64,000 nt of DNA from Achromobacter sp. MFA1 R4. GTDB lineage: Bacteria > Pseudomonadota > Gammaproteobacteria > Burkholderiales > Burkholderiaceae_B. The position numbers and the translations under genes were made by a program. The notes beneath the pieces are model-generated. The model had not been told where the DNA came from. It did no database searches and saw only the letters and a list, made by a program, of their open reading frames with translations. The stretch is taken from positions 5,592,086-5,656,085 of the forward strand of contig NZ_LT707065.1 in assembly GCF_900156745.1 (NCBI RefSeq), written 5' to 3'. Positions 24,809 through 33,599 of the stretch are shown here, piece by piece (the first letter of the stretch is position 1; each line of letters starts with the position of its first letter).

Positions 24809-24868
24809 TCCCGGGCGGGGGCCGCCCTTGCAGCCCCCCGCCTGAACGCAACCCGCACGGAAATCGCC

Positions 24869-25393
24869 ATGAACTTGAACCGCAGACATTTCCTGGGCCT
24901 GGGCGGCGCGGCCGCTGCCGCCGCCGGCCTGGCTCCGCTGCTGGCCGCGCGCAGCGGTCTGGCGCAAGCGGCTTCGCCGGCCGCGCCTAAGCCGGCCGCG
25001 ACCTTTCCCTACACGCTCACCGACGCGCAATGGCGCGAACGGCTGACGCAGGCGCAGTACCAGGTGCTGCGCCGCGACGGCACGGAACGCCCCTACTCCA
25101 GCCCGCTCAACGACGAGCACCGCCCAGGCACCTTCGCCTGCGCGGGCTGCGCACACCCCTTGTTCTCCTCGTCCACCAAGTTCGACAGCGGCACCGGCTG
25201 GCCCAGCTTCTGGCAACCCCTGCCCGGCGCGGTCGGCGAGACGCGCGACCGCAGCTTCGGCATGGTCCGCACCGCCGTGCATTGCGCCAACTGCGGCGGC
25301 CATCTGGGGCACGTATTCGATGACGGCCCAGGCCCCACGGGCCTGCGCTATTGCATGAACGGCGTGGCCATGACCTTCGCCCCGCAGGCCTGA
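24869..25393 (+). CDS. msrB: Peptide-methionine (R)-S-oxide reductase MsrB, Tat-exported
   Basis: The product is 174 residues. A Tat-type signal opens it ([22 protein letters not shown]), placing the enzyme in the periplasm. Two CxxC zinc pairs are visible (CAGC and CANC), plus the signature TGWPSFW and the C-terminal [11 protein letters not shown] with catalytic Cys162. The usual resolving-type ending RYCxNS is here RYCMNG. It reduces the R epimer of methionine sulfoxide, complementing MsrA, whose gene follows 35 bp later. Confidence 0.95.
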   Translation: MNLNRRHFLGLGGAAAAAAGLAPLLAARSGLAQAASPAAPKPAATFPYTLTDAQWRERLTQAQYQVLRRDGTERPYSSPLNDEHRPGTFACAGCAHPLFSSSTKFDSGTGWPSFWQPLPGAVGETRDRSFGMVRTAVHCANCGGHLGHVFDDGPGPTGLRYCMNGVAMTFAPQA

Positions 25394-25428
25394 CCCGCGG
25401 CCCGCAACCTACACAGGACCCTCGCACC

Positions 25429-26148
25429 ATGTCCAAGCATCCCACGATCCGCCGCCTCTGCGCGGCGCTGGCCGCCACCGCCGGCCTGCTGGCCTCGGCC
25501 CCCGCGCCCGCCGCGGAACGCGCCTTCATCATTCCCCCGCCCGCCGCGGACACGACCGCGGCTCCCGCGGGCCAGGCCGCCACGCAAGAAAAGGCCATCC
25601 TCGCCGGCGGTTGCTTCTGGGGCGTGCAGGCCGTGTTCCAGCACGTCAAAGGCGTCAGCAACGCCGTCTCCGGCTACGCCGGCGGCCAGGCCGCCACGGC
25701 CAACTACAACGCCGTCAGCGGCGGACGCAGCGGCCACGCCGAAGCCGTCGAGATCACCTACGACCCGCGCCAGATCAGCTATGGCCAGCTGCTGCAGATC
25801 TATTTCTCGGTCGCCCACGACCCGACCCAGCTCAATCGCCAGGGCCCGGACCACGGCCCCCAATACCGTTCCGCCGTATTCCCCGCCAACGACAGCCAGC
25901 GCAAGGTGGCCGAAGCCTACATCGCCCAGCTCAACAAGTCGGGAGTCTACCCCAAGGCGCTGGCGACCACGCTGGAACCGCTGCAGGCGTTCTACCCTGC
26001 CGAGGACTACCACCAGGATTATCTGGTGCGCAACCCGAACAGCCTGTACATCGTGATCAATGACGTTCCGAAGGTGGAGAATCTGGCCAAGACGTTTCCG
26101 GAGCGGTATCGGGAGAAGCCGGTTCTGGTGGCTGAACACAACCGATAA
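25429..26148 (+). CDS. msrA: Peptide-methionine (S)-S-oxide reductase MsrA, exported
   Basis: The ATG at 25429 gives 239 residues with a Sec-type signal peptide (about residues 1-29). The catalytic motif GGCFWGVQAVF carries Cys62, and later blocks GYAGGQAATANYNAVSGG, GHAEAVEITYDP and AEDYHQDYLVRNP are characteristic. It reduces the S epimer of methionine sulfoxide in the periplasm, and with MsrB can regenerate the MXKDX peptide and other envelope proteins. It is the last gene of the operon; the convergent TRAP gene ends 21 bp downstream. Confidence 0.96.
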   Translation: MSKHPTIRRLCAALAATAGLLASAPAPAAERAFIIPPPAADTTAAPAGQAATQEKAILAGGCFWGVQAVFQHVKGVSNAVSGYAGGQAATANYNAVSGGRSGHAEAVEITYDPRQISYGQLLQIYFSVAHDPTQLNRQGPDHGPQYRSAVFPANDSQRKVAEAYIAQLNKSGVYPKALATTLEPLQAFYPAEDYHQDYLVRNPNSLYIVINDVPKVENLAKTFPERYREKPVLVAEHNR

Positions 26149-26169
26149 CCAGGCTTCGCCGTGAGTTGC

Positions 26170-27459
26170 TCAGAGGGTCGACATCTGGCCCGGCAGCCAG
26201 AGCGCCAGTTGCGGGACGGCCAGCAGCAACACGATCATCAGCAACAGCATGACGAGGAACGGCAGCACGCCCACCACGACGTCCATGAACCTGCCCTGGC
26301 CGCGCACACTGTGCACCACGAACAGATTCATGCCGAAGGGTGGCGTAAGCTGGCCCATTTCGCACAACACGATCAGCATCACGCCAAACCACACCGGGTC
26401 ATAACCCAGCGCCACCACGATGGGCACGGTGAGCGGCGCGGTGGTGACCAGCATGGCGAGCGTGTCCATGAAGCAGCCGAGCAGGATGTAGAAGAGAATG
26501 ATGGCCAGCATCATGCCCAGCGGCGGCAGGTCCAGGCTGGTCATGGCATTCACCAGCAAGGTGGTGAGACCGATCGAGGACAGCACGAAGTTCAGGAAGA
26601 ACGCCGCCAGCGTGATCAAGATGATCATGCCGGTAGTGCGCAGCGTGGCCTCGAAGGCGCGGCCCAGCATCGCCCAACCTAGCACCCGTTTGCAGGCGCA
26701 CAGCACGGTGGCGGCCACCACCCCGAGCGCGGCCGACTCGCTGGCTGTGGCGATGCCGCCGTAGATCACGCCGATCACAAGCGCAAAGATCGCGAGCGGT
26801 GGCAGCAGGTGCGGCAAGGCGGCGATGCGCTCATTCCAACTCACCGTTGGGCGCTTGCCGGCCAGGCCCGGCCGCCACACGCACAGGCCCACGATCAGCC
26901 CGACGAACAGCAGGGTGAGCAGCACGCCCGGCAGCGTGGCGGCCAGATAGAGCTTGGGCACCGACACGTTTGCGATCAGCGCATACACGATCATGTTGAT
27001 CGACGGCGGGATCAGGATGCCCAGCGTACCGCCTGCCGCGATCGAACCCAGGAAAAGCGGCGCGTTGTAGCCCGCCTTGCGCTGCTCCGGCAGCGCCAGC
27101 GTGGAGATCGTGGCGGAGGTGGCGACGCTCGATCCGCTGGTGGCCGAGAACAGGGCCGAGGCGCCGATGTTGGCGTTCATCAGCCCGCCCGGCAGCCAAG
27201 ACACCCACTTGGACACGGCGCCATACATGCGGCCTGCCACGCCGGAATGCACCAGCAGCTCGCCCATCAGCACGTAGAGCGGAATCGCCACCAGCAGGAA
27301 TTCGGCGCTGGTGCCCCAGGCCAGTTCCCCGATGGCGTTGCTCAGTTTCAGGGGCGAATACGCGCCGGCCAGACTCATACCCAGCAGGCCCACAGTGGCC
27401 GCCGCCGTCACGCTCAGCGCCAGCAGGCCGAGCAGCATGGAAATCGTCATTATCAACAT
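26170..27459 (-). CDS. TRAP transporter large permease (DctM-type)
   Basis: The product is 429 residues with about 12 hydrophobic segments and the DctM hallmarks: LLVAIPLYVLMGELL, SGSSVATSATISTLALPE, GGTLGILIPPSINMIVYALI and the C-terminal LPGQMSTL. It forms the ion-motive channel of a TRAP uptake system with the small permease immediately upstream (3 bp gap) and the binding protein before it. The order dctP-dctQ-dctM, all on the minus strand, is standard. Substrate: probably an organic acid or amide-derived metabolite, judging by the amidase in the same unit. Confidence 0.94.
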   Translation of the reverse strand: MLIMTISMLLGLLALSVTAAATVGLLGMSLAGAYSPLKLSNAIGELAWGTSAEFLLVAIPLYVLMGELLVHSGVAGRMYGAVSKWVSWLPGGLMNANIGASALFSATSGSSVATSATISTLALPEQRKAGYNAPLFLGSIAAGGTLGILIPPSINMIVYALIANVSVPKLYLAATLPGVLLTLLFVGLIVGLCVWRPGLAGKRPTVSWNERIAALPHLLPPLAIFALVIGVIYGGIATASESAALGVVAATVLCACKRVLGWAMLGRAFEATLRTTGMIILITLAAFFLNFVLSSIGLTTLLVNAMTSLDLPPLGMMLAIILFYILLGCFMDTLAMLVTTAPLTVPIVVALGYDPVWFGVMLIVLCEMGQLTPPFGMNLFVVHSVRGQGRFMDVVVGVLPFLVMLLLMIVLLLAVPQLALWLPGQMSTL

Positions 27460-27462
27460 GGA

Positions 27463-28071
27463 TCAGTCCTGGGGTTGTGTGCGCGCCGGCACGAGTGCAT
27501 CGGCGGTTTCTTCTTCAATACCCTCTTGCACCGAATGGATGCCGATCAGCGCATTGACCGCCTGCCAGCGGCCGCGCATCACACGGCCCAGCGCGCAAGC
27601 GCCCAGGACCACGATGGTGAGCAGGAAGAACGCGTAGCCGGCGAACCAGAGCGACTGCGGAATCCACTGCGGCACCTGCAGCGGCGTGTTGGACACCGAC
27701 TGGAAGGCGATGGAATCGGCCAGCACGAACCATGCGTGCCAGGTCAGCGTGCCCACGAACACGCCCAGGCACGCCAGCGCAAACAGATCGAGCACGACGC
27801 GCGCCTTGGCGGGCAGATGGGTGTAGACCACGTCGACCCGGATGTGCGAGCGGCGCAGCAAGGTGATGGGAAAAGCCCAGGCACTCGCCACCGCCAGGGT
27901 GTAGCCAGCCAGTTCGTCCGCCCCACCGAGCGAAAAGCCCGCGACTTTGCGCGCGATCAAGTCGATCACGATGAGCCAAGACACGAGCAGCAGCCCGAGA
28001 CCGCCTATCCAGGCGCCGATGCGGGCCACGCGTTCGAGCAGGCGAAGCGAACCATGCGTTTCTGTCGTCAT
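27463..28071 (-). CDS. TRAP transporter small permease (DctQ-type)
   Basis: The product is 202 residues with four membrane helices: GAWIGGLGLLLVSWLIVIDLIARK, ELAGYTLAVASAWAFPITLL, VVLDLFALACLGVFVGTLTWHAWFV and the last helix near LWFAGYAFFLLTIVVLGACAL. The IDLIARK and RRSHIRVDVV motifs are the DctQ signature. It is preceded by an AAGGAA site. It completes the TRAP membrane complex with DctM. Confidence 0.93.
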   Translation of the reverse strand: MTTETHGSLRLLERVARIGAWIGGLGLLLVSWLIVIDLIARKVAGFSLGGADELAGYTLAVASAWAFPITLLRRSHIRVDVVYTHLPAKARVVLDLFALACLGVFVGTLTWHAWFVLADSIAFQSVSNTPLQVPQWIPQSLWFAGYAFFLLTIVVLGACALGRVMRGRWQAVNALIGIHSVQEGIEEETADALVPARTQPQD

Positions 28072-28087
28072 GAGGATTCCTTGAAGT

Positions 28088-29146
28088 TCAGCGCAGCGTC
28101 ACGCCGAGGGCCTGGCCCACGGATGCGCTCCAGTTGGCGGCGCATTCCTCGCCGCAACGCCGCGCCCAGCGGCTTGCCATGTCTGTGGCCACCTCGCGCA
28201 GCGTGGCGCGCTCTGCCTCGGTGGGGGCCGAAGCCTGCATGTCGGCCTGGGTGTGGATGCGGCATTCGCCCTGCCCGGTGTTGCAGGCCAGCGCGTAGTC
28301 GCCCTCACGGCCGGTCTCGTCCCACAGGCGCTGCTCCAGCACCTGCGCCTCCTTGAGCATGAACCGCTGCACGGCGGGATCAAGCTTCTGCCAGCGGCGT
28401 TCGGCAATGGCGTAGAAGCCGATGGACCAGTCGATCGGCAACAGATACAGGTTCTTGGCCACGTCATACCATTTCGCGGCGTTGCCCGAGCCGATGCCGG
28501 TGACGGCACAATCGACCACGCCCGTCTGCAAGGCGGGTATGACCTCAGCGAACGGGATGGTCACCGGCGCGGCGCCCAGGGTGCGCACGTATTCGGCCAT
28601 GTTGCTGCCGCGCGTGCGCACCTTGCGCCCCTTCAGGTCCGCCAGGCTATTCACCGGCGCACGGCAGAAGAACACCTGGGCCGTGTAGGGCACGGTGGCC
28701 AGCAGCCGCACGCCGTGGCGCTTGAGCATGCGCTGCTCCAGCACGGGCCGGTAGGCGGCCACCATCTTGCGCGCGGTGGCGAAGTCGGTCGCCATGCCCG
28801 GCAGGTCCACCCCCTCGAAGGTCGGGTCGTCACCGCTCACGAAGGCGAACACGCCCATGCCCACGTCGAGCGCGCCAGCACGCATCAGCCGCACGATCTC
28901 CGGGCCCTTGAGGCCGCTCTCCGACAAGCCGATCAGCTCGGCTGTGACCTTGCCGCCGGACGCTTCCGGCAGCGTCTTCTCCCAAAACGGCTTTTCCACG
29001 GCCGAAAAGGTGTAGTTGTGGCTGCCGCCGCCGACCACCGCGAAGTGGGTCTCGGGCAAGGCGCCGGTCTGGGCGCGGGCCGGTCCGGCCGCGGCGAATG
29101 AGGTCGCGACGGCCGCCAGCAGCGCCGCCAAAGTGCTGCATTTCAT
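28088..29146 (-). CDS. TRAP transporter periplasmic binding protein (DctP/TAXI-like)
   Basis: The ATG at 29146 follows an AGGGGG site and gives 352 residues with a signal peptide (about residues 1-25, AGPARAQ). Motifs of DctP-type proteins are visible: LADLKGRKVRTRGSNMAEYVRTLGAAPVTIPFAEVIPALQTGVVDCAVTG, where the Arg binds the substrate carboxylate in the family. The C-terminal part has several cysteines (ACNTGQGECRIH and RRCGEECAANW), which is unusual. It captures the ligand for the DctQM permease. Confidence 0.92.
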   Translation of the reverse strand: MKCSTLAALLAAVATSFAAAGPARAQTGALPETHFAVVGGGSHNYTFSAVEKPFWEKTLPEASGGKVTAELIGLSESGLKGPEIVRLMRAGALDVGMGVFAFVSGDDPTFEGVDLPGMATDFATARKMVAAYRPVLEQRMLKRHGVRLLATVPYTAQVFFCRAPVNSLADLKGRKVRTRGSNMAEYVRTLGAAPVTIPFAEVIPALQTGVVDCAVTGIGSGNAAKWYDVAKNLYLLPIDWSIGFYAIAERRWQKLDPAVQRFMLKEAQVLEQRLWDETGREGDYALACNTGQGECRIHTQADMQASAPTEAERATLREVATDMASRWARRCGEECAANWSASVGQALGVTLR

Positions 29147-29204
29147 AATTCCCCCTGTTTTCGAGAAGAGCCGCGCGCAGCGCGTGCCCGAATGCGGCGG
29201 CGTG

Positions 29205-30587
29205 TCAGTCCGCGTTCGCCGGCGCCCGCGCCTCGGCGCGCTCGCGATGCCAATCCGAATGACGCTGGAACACCTCGGCAAGGTACAGCGCAAGCCGGTC
29301 TTCGCCGCCGGGGCAAAGAATCTGCAGGCCGGTGGGCAGGCCGGCGTCGTCGCGGCCGTTGGGTACCGATATCCCGCACATCTGCAGCAGGTTGCCGATG
29401 CGGGTGTAATGCACCGGCGCATTGCCATGATCGATCTCGGTAAGCGGCAGCGCGGTGGTGAGCGTGGTGGGCGTGAGCAAACCGGCCACGCCCCGCAGGC
29501 GCCCTTGCATCGCCGCCTGCAGCCGATCGCGCTCGCGCAGCGCAGCCAGATATCGCACCGCCGGCACGTCCAGCCCTACCAGCAGGCGGGGGCGCACCGA
29601 CTCATCCACCGGCAACGAGAAATCGGTCATCTCGCGCTCGAACGAGGCCACCCCCTCCGTCATCATGATGTCCCCGGTCACGGCCTTGAATTCAGCCAGC
29701 GTCGCGGGCGGCGTGATCTCCACGATCTGCGCGCCCAGGTTTTGGTACAGCGCGATCGATTCCTCGTAGGCCCGACGCACGGCGGGCGTGACGTCGGCGA
29801 TGAACGCCTCCGGCAGCCGGCCGAGCGTGGCGCCAGCGATGCCAAAGCGCGACGCGTCGAGCGGCTCGCGCCACTCGCCGGGCGCGGCCGGCGCAAGCGC
29901 GTCAAACACCAGGCGCGCGTCCGCGGCGCTGTGGGCGAAGATGCCGACGCTGTCGAGCGTCTGGCTCAGCGTGACCACGCCCTGCGACGAGATGCGGCCC
30001 ACGGTCGGCTTGAGGCCCGTGATGCCGCAGTAACTGGCCGGCACGCGCACCGAGCCACCGGTGTCGGTGCCGATCGCGGCTGGCGCCAGGCGGCCAGCCA
30101 CCGCCACCGCCGAGCCGCTGCTCGAACCGCCCGGGATGCGGTGCACAGCGTCGTCCCAGGGATTGCGCGGCGTGCCCATATGCTGATTGGGGCCCCATGC
30201 GCCCATGGCGAATTGCACCATGTGCGTCTTGCCCAAAATGATGGCGCCGGCCTGCTGCAGTTGCCTGACCAGCGTCGCGGTGCGCGTGGCGATGGTCTCG
30301 GCATGGATCGGCGAGCCGATGGTGGTGGGCCGGCCTGCGATGTCGATCAGGTCTTTCAGTGCGATCGGCACGCCGTGCAGTGGGCCGAGCCAGATGCCCC
30401 GATCCATTTGCAGATCGGCGGCGCGCGCCGCGTCCAGCGCCTCGTCGGGATAGACCGCCACGTAGGCGTGCAGCCAGGGGTCGAGCGCGCGGATGCGAGC
30501 CAGATAGTCGCCCACCAGCGCTTCGGCGCGCAGTTCGCGGCGGCGCAGCCGCTGAGCGAGTTCGGTGATGTCGAGGTCGATGCTCAT
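29205..30587 (-). CDS. Amidase (amidase-signature family)
   Basis: The ATG at 30587 has an AAGGAG site 7 bases upstream; the product has 460 residues. The catalytic triad can be located: Lys78 in GVPIALKDLIDIAG, the cis-Ser Ser155 in GGSSSGSAVA, and the nucleophile Ser179 in GTDTGGSVRVPASYCG. The 24-residue spacing is the family norm. It hydrolyses an amide to a carboxylate, cytoplasmically as no signal is present. It follows the RraA-like gene with overlapping context and precedes dctP, so the substrate may be imported by the TRAP system. Confidence 0.92.
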   Translation of the reverse strand: MSIDLDITELAQRLRRRELRAEALVGDYLARIRALDPWLHAYVAVYPDEALDAARAADLQMDRGIWLGPLHGVPIALKDLIDIAGRPTTIGSPIHAETIATRTATLVRQLQQAGAIILGKTHMVQFAMGAWGPNQHMGTPRNPWDDAVHRIPGGSSSGSAVAVAGRLAPAAIGTDTGGSVRVPASYCGITGLKPTVGRISSQGVVTLSQTLDSVGIFAHSAADARLVFDALAPAAPGEWREPLDASRFGIAGATLGRLPEAFIADVTPAVRRAYEESIALYQNLGAQIVEITPPATLAEFKAVTGDIMMTEGVASFEREMTDFSLPVDESVRPRLLVGLDVPAVRYLAALRERDRLQAAMQGRLRGVAGLLTPTTLTTALPLTEIDHGNAPVHYTRIGNLLQMCGISVPNGRDDAGLPTGLQILCPGGEDRLALYLAEVFQRHSDWHRERAEARAPANAD

Positions 30588-30589
30588 CT

Positions 30590-31267
30590 TCACACTCCTT
30601 GGACAGCCGCGATGGCGCGTTCGATCAGCGCGCGCGAGCCCACGATATCGGGAAATTTCTCACCGGCGCGCAAGCGCGCCAGCGTGGTCTGCTCCTGGGC
30701 CTGGAAGTCGATCGCGCGCTGGGCTGCGGCGCGCACGGCGCCGCGCTCAAGCACCAGCACGCCGTTTTCGTCAGCCAGCACGGCGGCCCCGGCGCACACC
30801 GTGACGCCGCCGCAATGGATCGTGCCGCAGAACTCGCCTTCATGACCGAGCAGCCTGGTGGTGATCACCGACGGTCCCCTGGACCACACCGGCATGCCAT
30901 GCTGGCGCAACTCGCCCAGGTCGGTGACCACGCCATCCACGATGATGCCCGCCACGCCCGCCTGTTTGGCGGCGTAGGCCATGGCGCCGCCGAAAGCGGC
31001 AGTAACAGTCTCACCGCAGCGGTCGATCACCAGCACGTCCCCCGGCCGTACGCATGCCATGGCATGGTGCAGAATGCCGCCATCGCTGCCCGGCATGCGA
31101 ACGGTCACTGCGGTCCCTGCGATGCGCACGTCACGCTGGTGCGCGCGAATATCGTTGCGCATGAAACCCATGGTCTGGAAATGGCCGATGGTGGCCGGCT
31201 CAGCCTTCTGCAGCAGCGCCAGATCATCGCTCGGCAGCGCATCGGGCAAGGAATGAATCAGATACAT
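30590..31267 (-). CDS. RraA-like protein (4-hydroxy-4-methyl-2-oxoglutarate aldolase/demethylmenaquinone methyltransferase-like fold)
   Basis: The product is 225 residues. The fold's signature is present: AVTVRMPGSDGGILHHAMACVRPGDVLVIDRCG, then AKQAGVAGIIVDGVVTDLGELRQHGMPVWSRG, with the Arg and Asp that bind the divalent metal and pyruvyl enolate in class II aldolases of this group. Catabolic members split hydroxy-oxo acids to pyruvate; the RNase E regulator function is a distinct E. coli branch. As first gene of an operon with an amidase and TRAP genes, a catabolic role is favoured. Confidence 0.85.
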   Translation of the reverse strand: MYLIHSLPDALPSDDLALLQKAEPATIGHFQTMGFMRNDIRAHQRDVRIAGTAVTVRMPGSDGGILHHAMACVRPGDVLVIDRCGETVTAAFGGAMAYAAKQAGVAGIIVDGVVTDLGELRQHGMPVWSRGPSVITTRLLGHEGEFCGTIHCGGVTVCAGAAVLADENGVLVLERGAVRAAAQRAIDFQAQEQTTLARLRAGEKFPDIVGSRALIERAIAAVQGV

Positions 31268-31380
31268 CGTGTGTCTTCACTACAATGAGATGGGCCGAAA
31301 CCCGTTGGAAAAAAGGTATCACGCAGGCTTTCCGGCCCAATAATCAAAGTTTCGGCGCAGTTTGAAAAAGACTCCTTATC

Positions 31381-32313
31381 ATGCGGATAACCCTAAGCCA
31401 GCTCGAGGCCTTCTACTGGACGGCGAAGCTGGGCAGCATCCACGCGGCCGCGCGCCATTTGCACGTGACGCAGCCCGCCGTATCGGCACGCATCCGCGAA
31501 CTCGAAGGCGCGCTGGACGTGCAGCTCTTCGACCGCTCGCGCCAGCGCGTGAGCCTCACCGACGTGGGACAGTCGGCGTTGCGCCACGCCGAAAGCGCGC
31601 TGCACAGCACACGCCAGCTCGAACACTTCGGCAAAGATCGCAGCCTGGGCGGCAAGCTGCGGCTGGGCGCGGATGAGTGTTCGGCCAACGTCGGGCTGAC
31701 CGCGGTGATCGCGCAACTCAAGGAGCACTACCCTTCGCTGGCATTGGAGATGACGGTGGACGTGGGCTCGGTGCTCAACAGCAAGCTCAATGCGGGCGAG
31801 CTCGACATGGCGCTGCTCACCAACCCGGCCACGGGCGACACCGTCACCGACGTATTTATCGGCTGGATGACGTTTCATTGGGTAGCCTCGCCCACTTTGC
31901 ACATCACGGCCGATCCATTTCGCGCTGAGCACGCGCGCGGCCATCACATCGCCACGCACTCGCCACCGTCCACCCTCTATACCGTGGTCGAAAACTGGCT
32001 GGCCTCAGGCGGCGTCGACATGTCGGGCCCCAGCACCACCAATTCGCTTGCGCTCATCTCGCGCCTGATCGCAGCCGGCCACGCCATCGGCATCCTGCCG
32101 GTACCGCTGCTGCAGGACATGCTGAACATGGGGGTGCTGCGCGCCCTGCCCGCCGATCCTCCGATCCCCCCAGCGCGCTTCTATATCTCGTACCTCACGG
32201 CTTCGCATGGCGCCCACATCGACTCGATCGTGGACATCACACGTGACACGCTCACGCGCCTGAACTTCCTGGCGCCCATCGAAGCCACGCCTGCGCACGC
32301 CGACAAGGCATGA
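31381..32313 (+). CDS. LysR family regulator divergent from the amidase/TRAP operon
   Basis: The product is 310 residues. The N-terminal winged helix is clear: LSQLEAFYWTAKLGSIHAAARHLHVTQPAVSARIRELEGALDVQLFDRSRQRVSLTDVG. The remainder is the effector-binding domain. It faces the RraA-like gene across 113 bp, which contains a TGGGCCG/CGGCCCA inverted repeat (31291-31297, 31333-31339). It probably activates the minus-strand operon on a substrate signal. No Shine-Dalgarno sequence is evident before the ATG. Confidence 0.93.
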   Translation: MRITLSQLEAFYWTAKLGSIHAAARHLHVTQPAVSARIRELEGALDVQLFDRSRQRVSLTDVGQSALRHAESALHSTRQLEHFGKDRSLGGKLRLGADECSANVGLTAVIAQLKEHYPSLALEMTVDVGSVLNSKLNAGELDMALLTNPATGDTVTDVFIGWMTFHWVASPTLHITADPFRAEHARGHHIATHSPPSTLYTVVENWLASGGVDMSGPSTTNSLALISRLIAAGHAIGILPVPLLQDMLNMGVLRALPADPPIPPARFYISYLTASHGAHIDSIVDITRDTLTRLNFLAPIEATPAHADKA

Positions 32314-32317
32314 CAAA

Positions 32318-32335
32318 GGGCCGCGTAAGCGGCCC
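32318..32335. terminator. Short hairpin between convergent genes
   Basis: GGGCCGC, a GTAA loop and GCGGCCC form a perfect 7-bp stem just after the LysR stop codon. No long T run follows, so termination may be weak or serve both directions. Confidence 0.5.
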
Positions 32336-32394
32336 CTGTCCGGCGTCCCGTGATCGCGCCCGGCCCGGCTCGCCCGGCCCGCGCTGCGTCCGCC

Positions 32395-33429
32395 TCAATC
32401 GATACGTGCGCCCGATACCCGCACGACCTCGCCCCACTTGCGCACTTCGGCGTCCACCAACACCGCGAACTGCTTGCGGTCGGTGAGCGGCGGAATCACC
32501 AGGCCCACCGCGCCGAGCCTTTCCTGAATGGCGGGCGACTGCATGGCGCTGCGGGTGGCCTCGAACAATTGCTGGAACACCGGCGCCGGCAAGCCGGCCG
32601 GTGCGCTCAGGCCGAACCAGTACTCCGACGAGAAGCCCGGATAGCCGCTTTCGGCCACGGTGGGCGTGTCGGGATAGGTGGGATTACGCTGGGCGCTGCC
32701 AATGGCGAGCGCGCGCAGCTTGCCGGCGCGCACATGCGGCAGTGCCGTATCCTGGTTCACGAACAGCACGTCGACGCGGCCCGCGAGCACATCATTGATC
32801 GCGGCCGATCCGCCGTTATAGGGCACATGCATGATGTCGAGCTTGGCGCGCTGCTTGAGCATTTCCATGCCGAGGTGGCCGGTGGTGCCGTTGCCCGACG
32901 AGGCATAGGAATACTTGCCGGGCTGCTGTTGCACCAGCTCGACGAACTGGCCCAGCGTCTTGGCCGGGAAATCGGGCGCGGTCACGAGCACATCGGCGCC
33001 GAAGGCCAGGACGGCGATCTGGTCGAGCTGGCCGAGCTTGTAAGGCAGCTTGCTGTAGAGGCCCTGGTTGGTGGCGATCCCCACACCCGACACCAGCAGC
33101 GTGTGGCCGTCGGGCCGGGCCTGGGTCACGTAGGCTGTGCCGATATTGCTGTTGGCGCCGCCCTTGTTCTCGACCACGATCGTGGTCTTGAGCGCCTTGC
33201 CCAGCTCCGACGCCAACAGGCGGCCGATGAAGTCGGTACCGCCGCCGGCGGGGAACGGCACGACCAGGCTGATCGGCTTGTCGCCCGGAAAATCCGCGGC
33301 CCGCGCCGGCGCGGCGGCCGCGCCGAGGACCATGCCAGCGATCAGCGCCGGCGCCATCAACTTCAGAAACGTGCTGCGAACGGACGATGCCATCCCTGCC
33401 TTGCGGCATGCTTTACCCACGGCGTGCAT
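32395..33429 (-). CDS. Tripartite tricarboxylate transporter substrate-binding protein (Bug family)
   Basis: The ATG at 33429 follows an AGGGGAA site; the product has 344 residues. A signal peptide ends near APARAADFPGDKPISLVVPFPAGGGTD, the characteristic Bug/TctC opening. Downstream motifs YASSGNGTTGHLGMEMLKQ, MHVPYNGGSAAINDVLAGRVDVLF and GLPAPVFQQL are also typical. It is a periplasmic receptor for a carboxylate. No TctAB genes adjoin it, and it converges with the LysR gene. Bug proteins are greatly expanded in Bordetella and Achromobacter. Confidence 0.93.
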   Translation of the reverse strand: MHAVGKACRKAGMASSVRSTFLKLMAPALIAGMVLGAAAAPARAADFPGDKPISLVVPFPAGGGTDFIGRLLASELGKALKTTIVVENKGGANSNIGTAYVTQARPDGHTLLVSGVGIATNQGLYSKLPYKLGQLDQIAVLAFGADVLVTAPDFPAKTLGQFVELVQQQPGKYSYASSGNGTTGHLGMEMLKQRAKLDIMHVPYNGGSAAINDVLAGRVDVLFVNQDTALPHVRAGKLRALAIGSAQRNPTYPDTPTVAESGYPGFSSEYWFGLSAPAGLPAPVFQQLFEATRSAMQSPAIQERLGAVGLVIPPLTDRKQFAVLVDAEVRKWGEVVRVSGARID

Positions 33430-33544
33430 GGTGTGATTCCCCTGTGTGTGATGAAGCGATCTTCGAACTGCAGGGAAAAATTAGCATGCGGGTTCGGGCC
33501 GCCAGTAATCACAAATGCCCGCTGAATTGAGAGATTTTTCTTAT

Positions 33545-33565
33545 TACGGGTAATCCCGGCGTCGA
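33545..33565. repeat. Direct repeat copy A flanking the GntR gene
   Basis: TACGGGTAATCCCGGCGTCGA lies 35 bp after the stop codon end of the gntR gene. A near-identical copy lies on the far side at 34382. Confidence 0.55.
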
Positions 33566-33599
33566 GGGGTGGAAGGCCGGATGCCGCGCAACGCGGCGC

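Noticed and set aside
30590-31267. The RraA-like protein as the regulator of RNase E
   Set aside because: Operon context with an amidase and a TRAP transporter, and the aldolase-type metal and substrate motifs, favour a catabolic enzyme.
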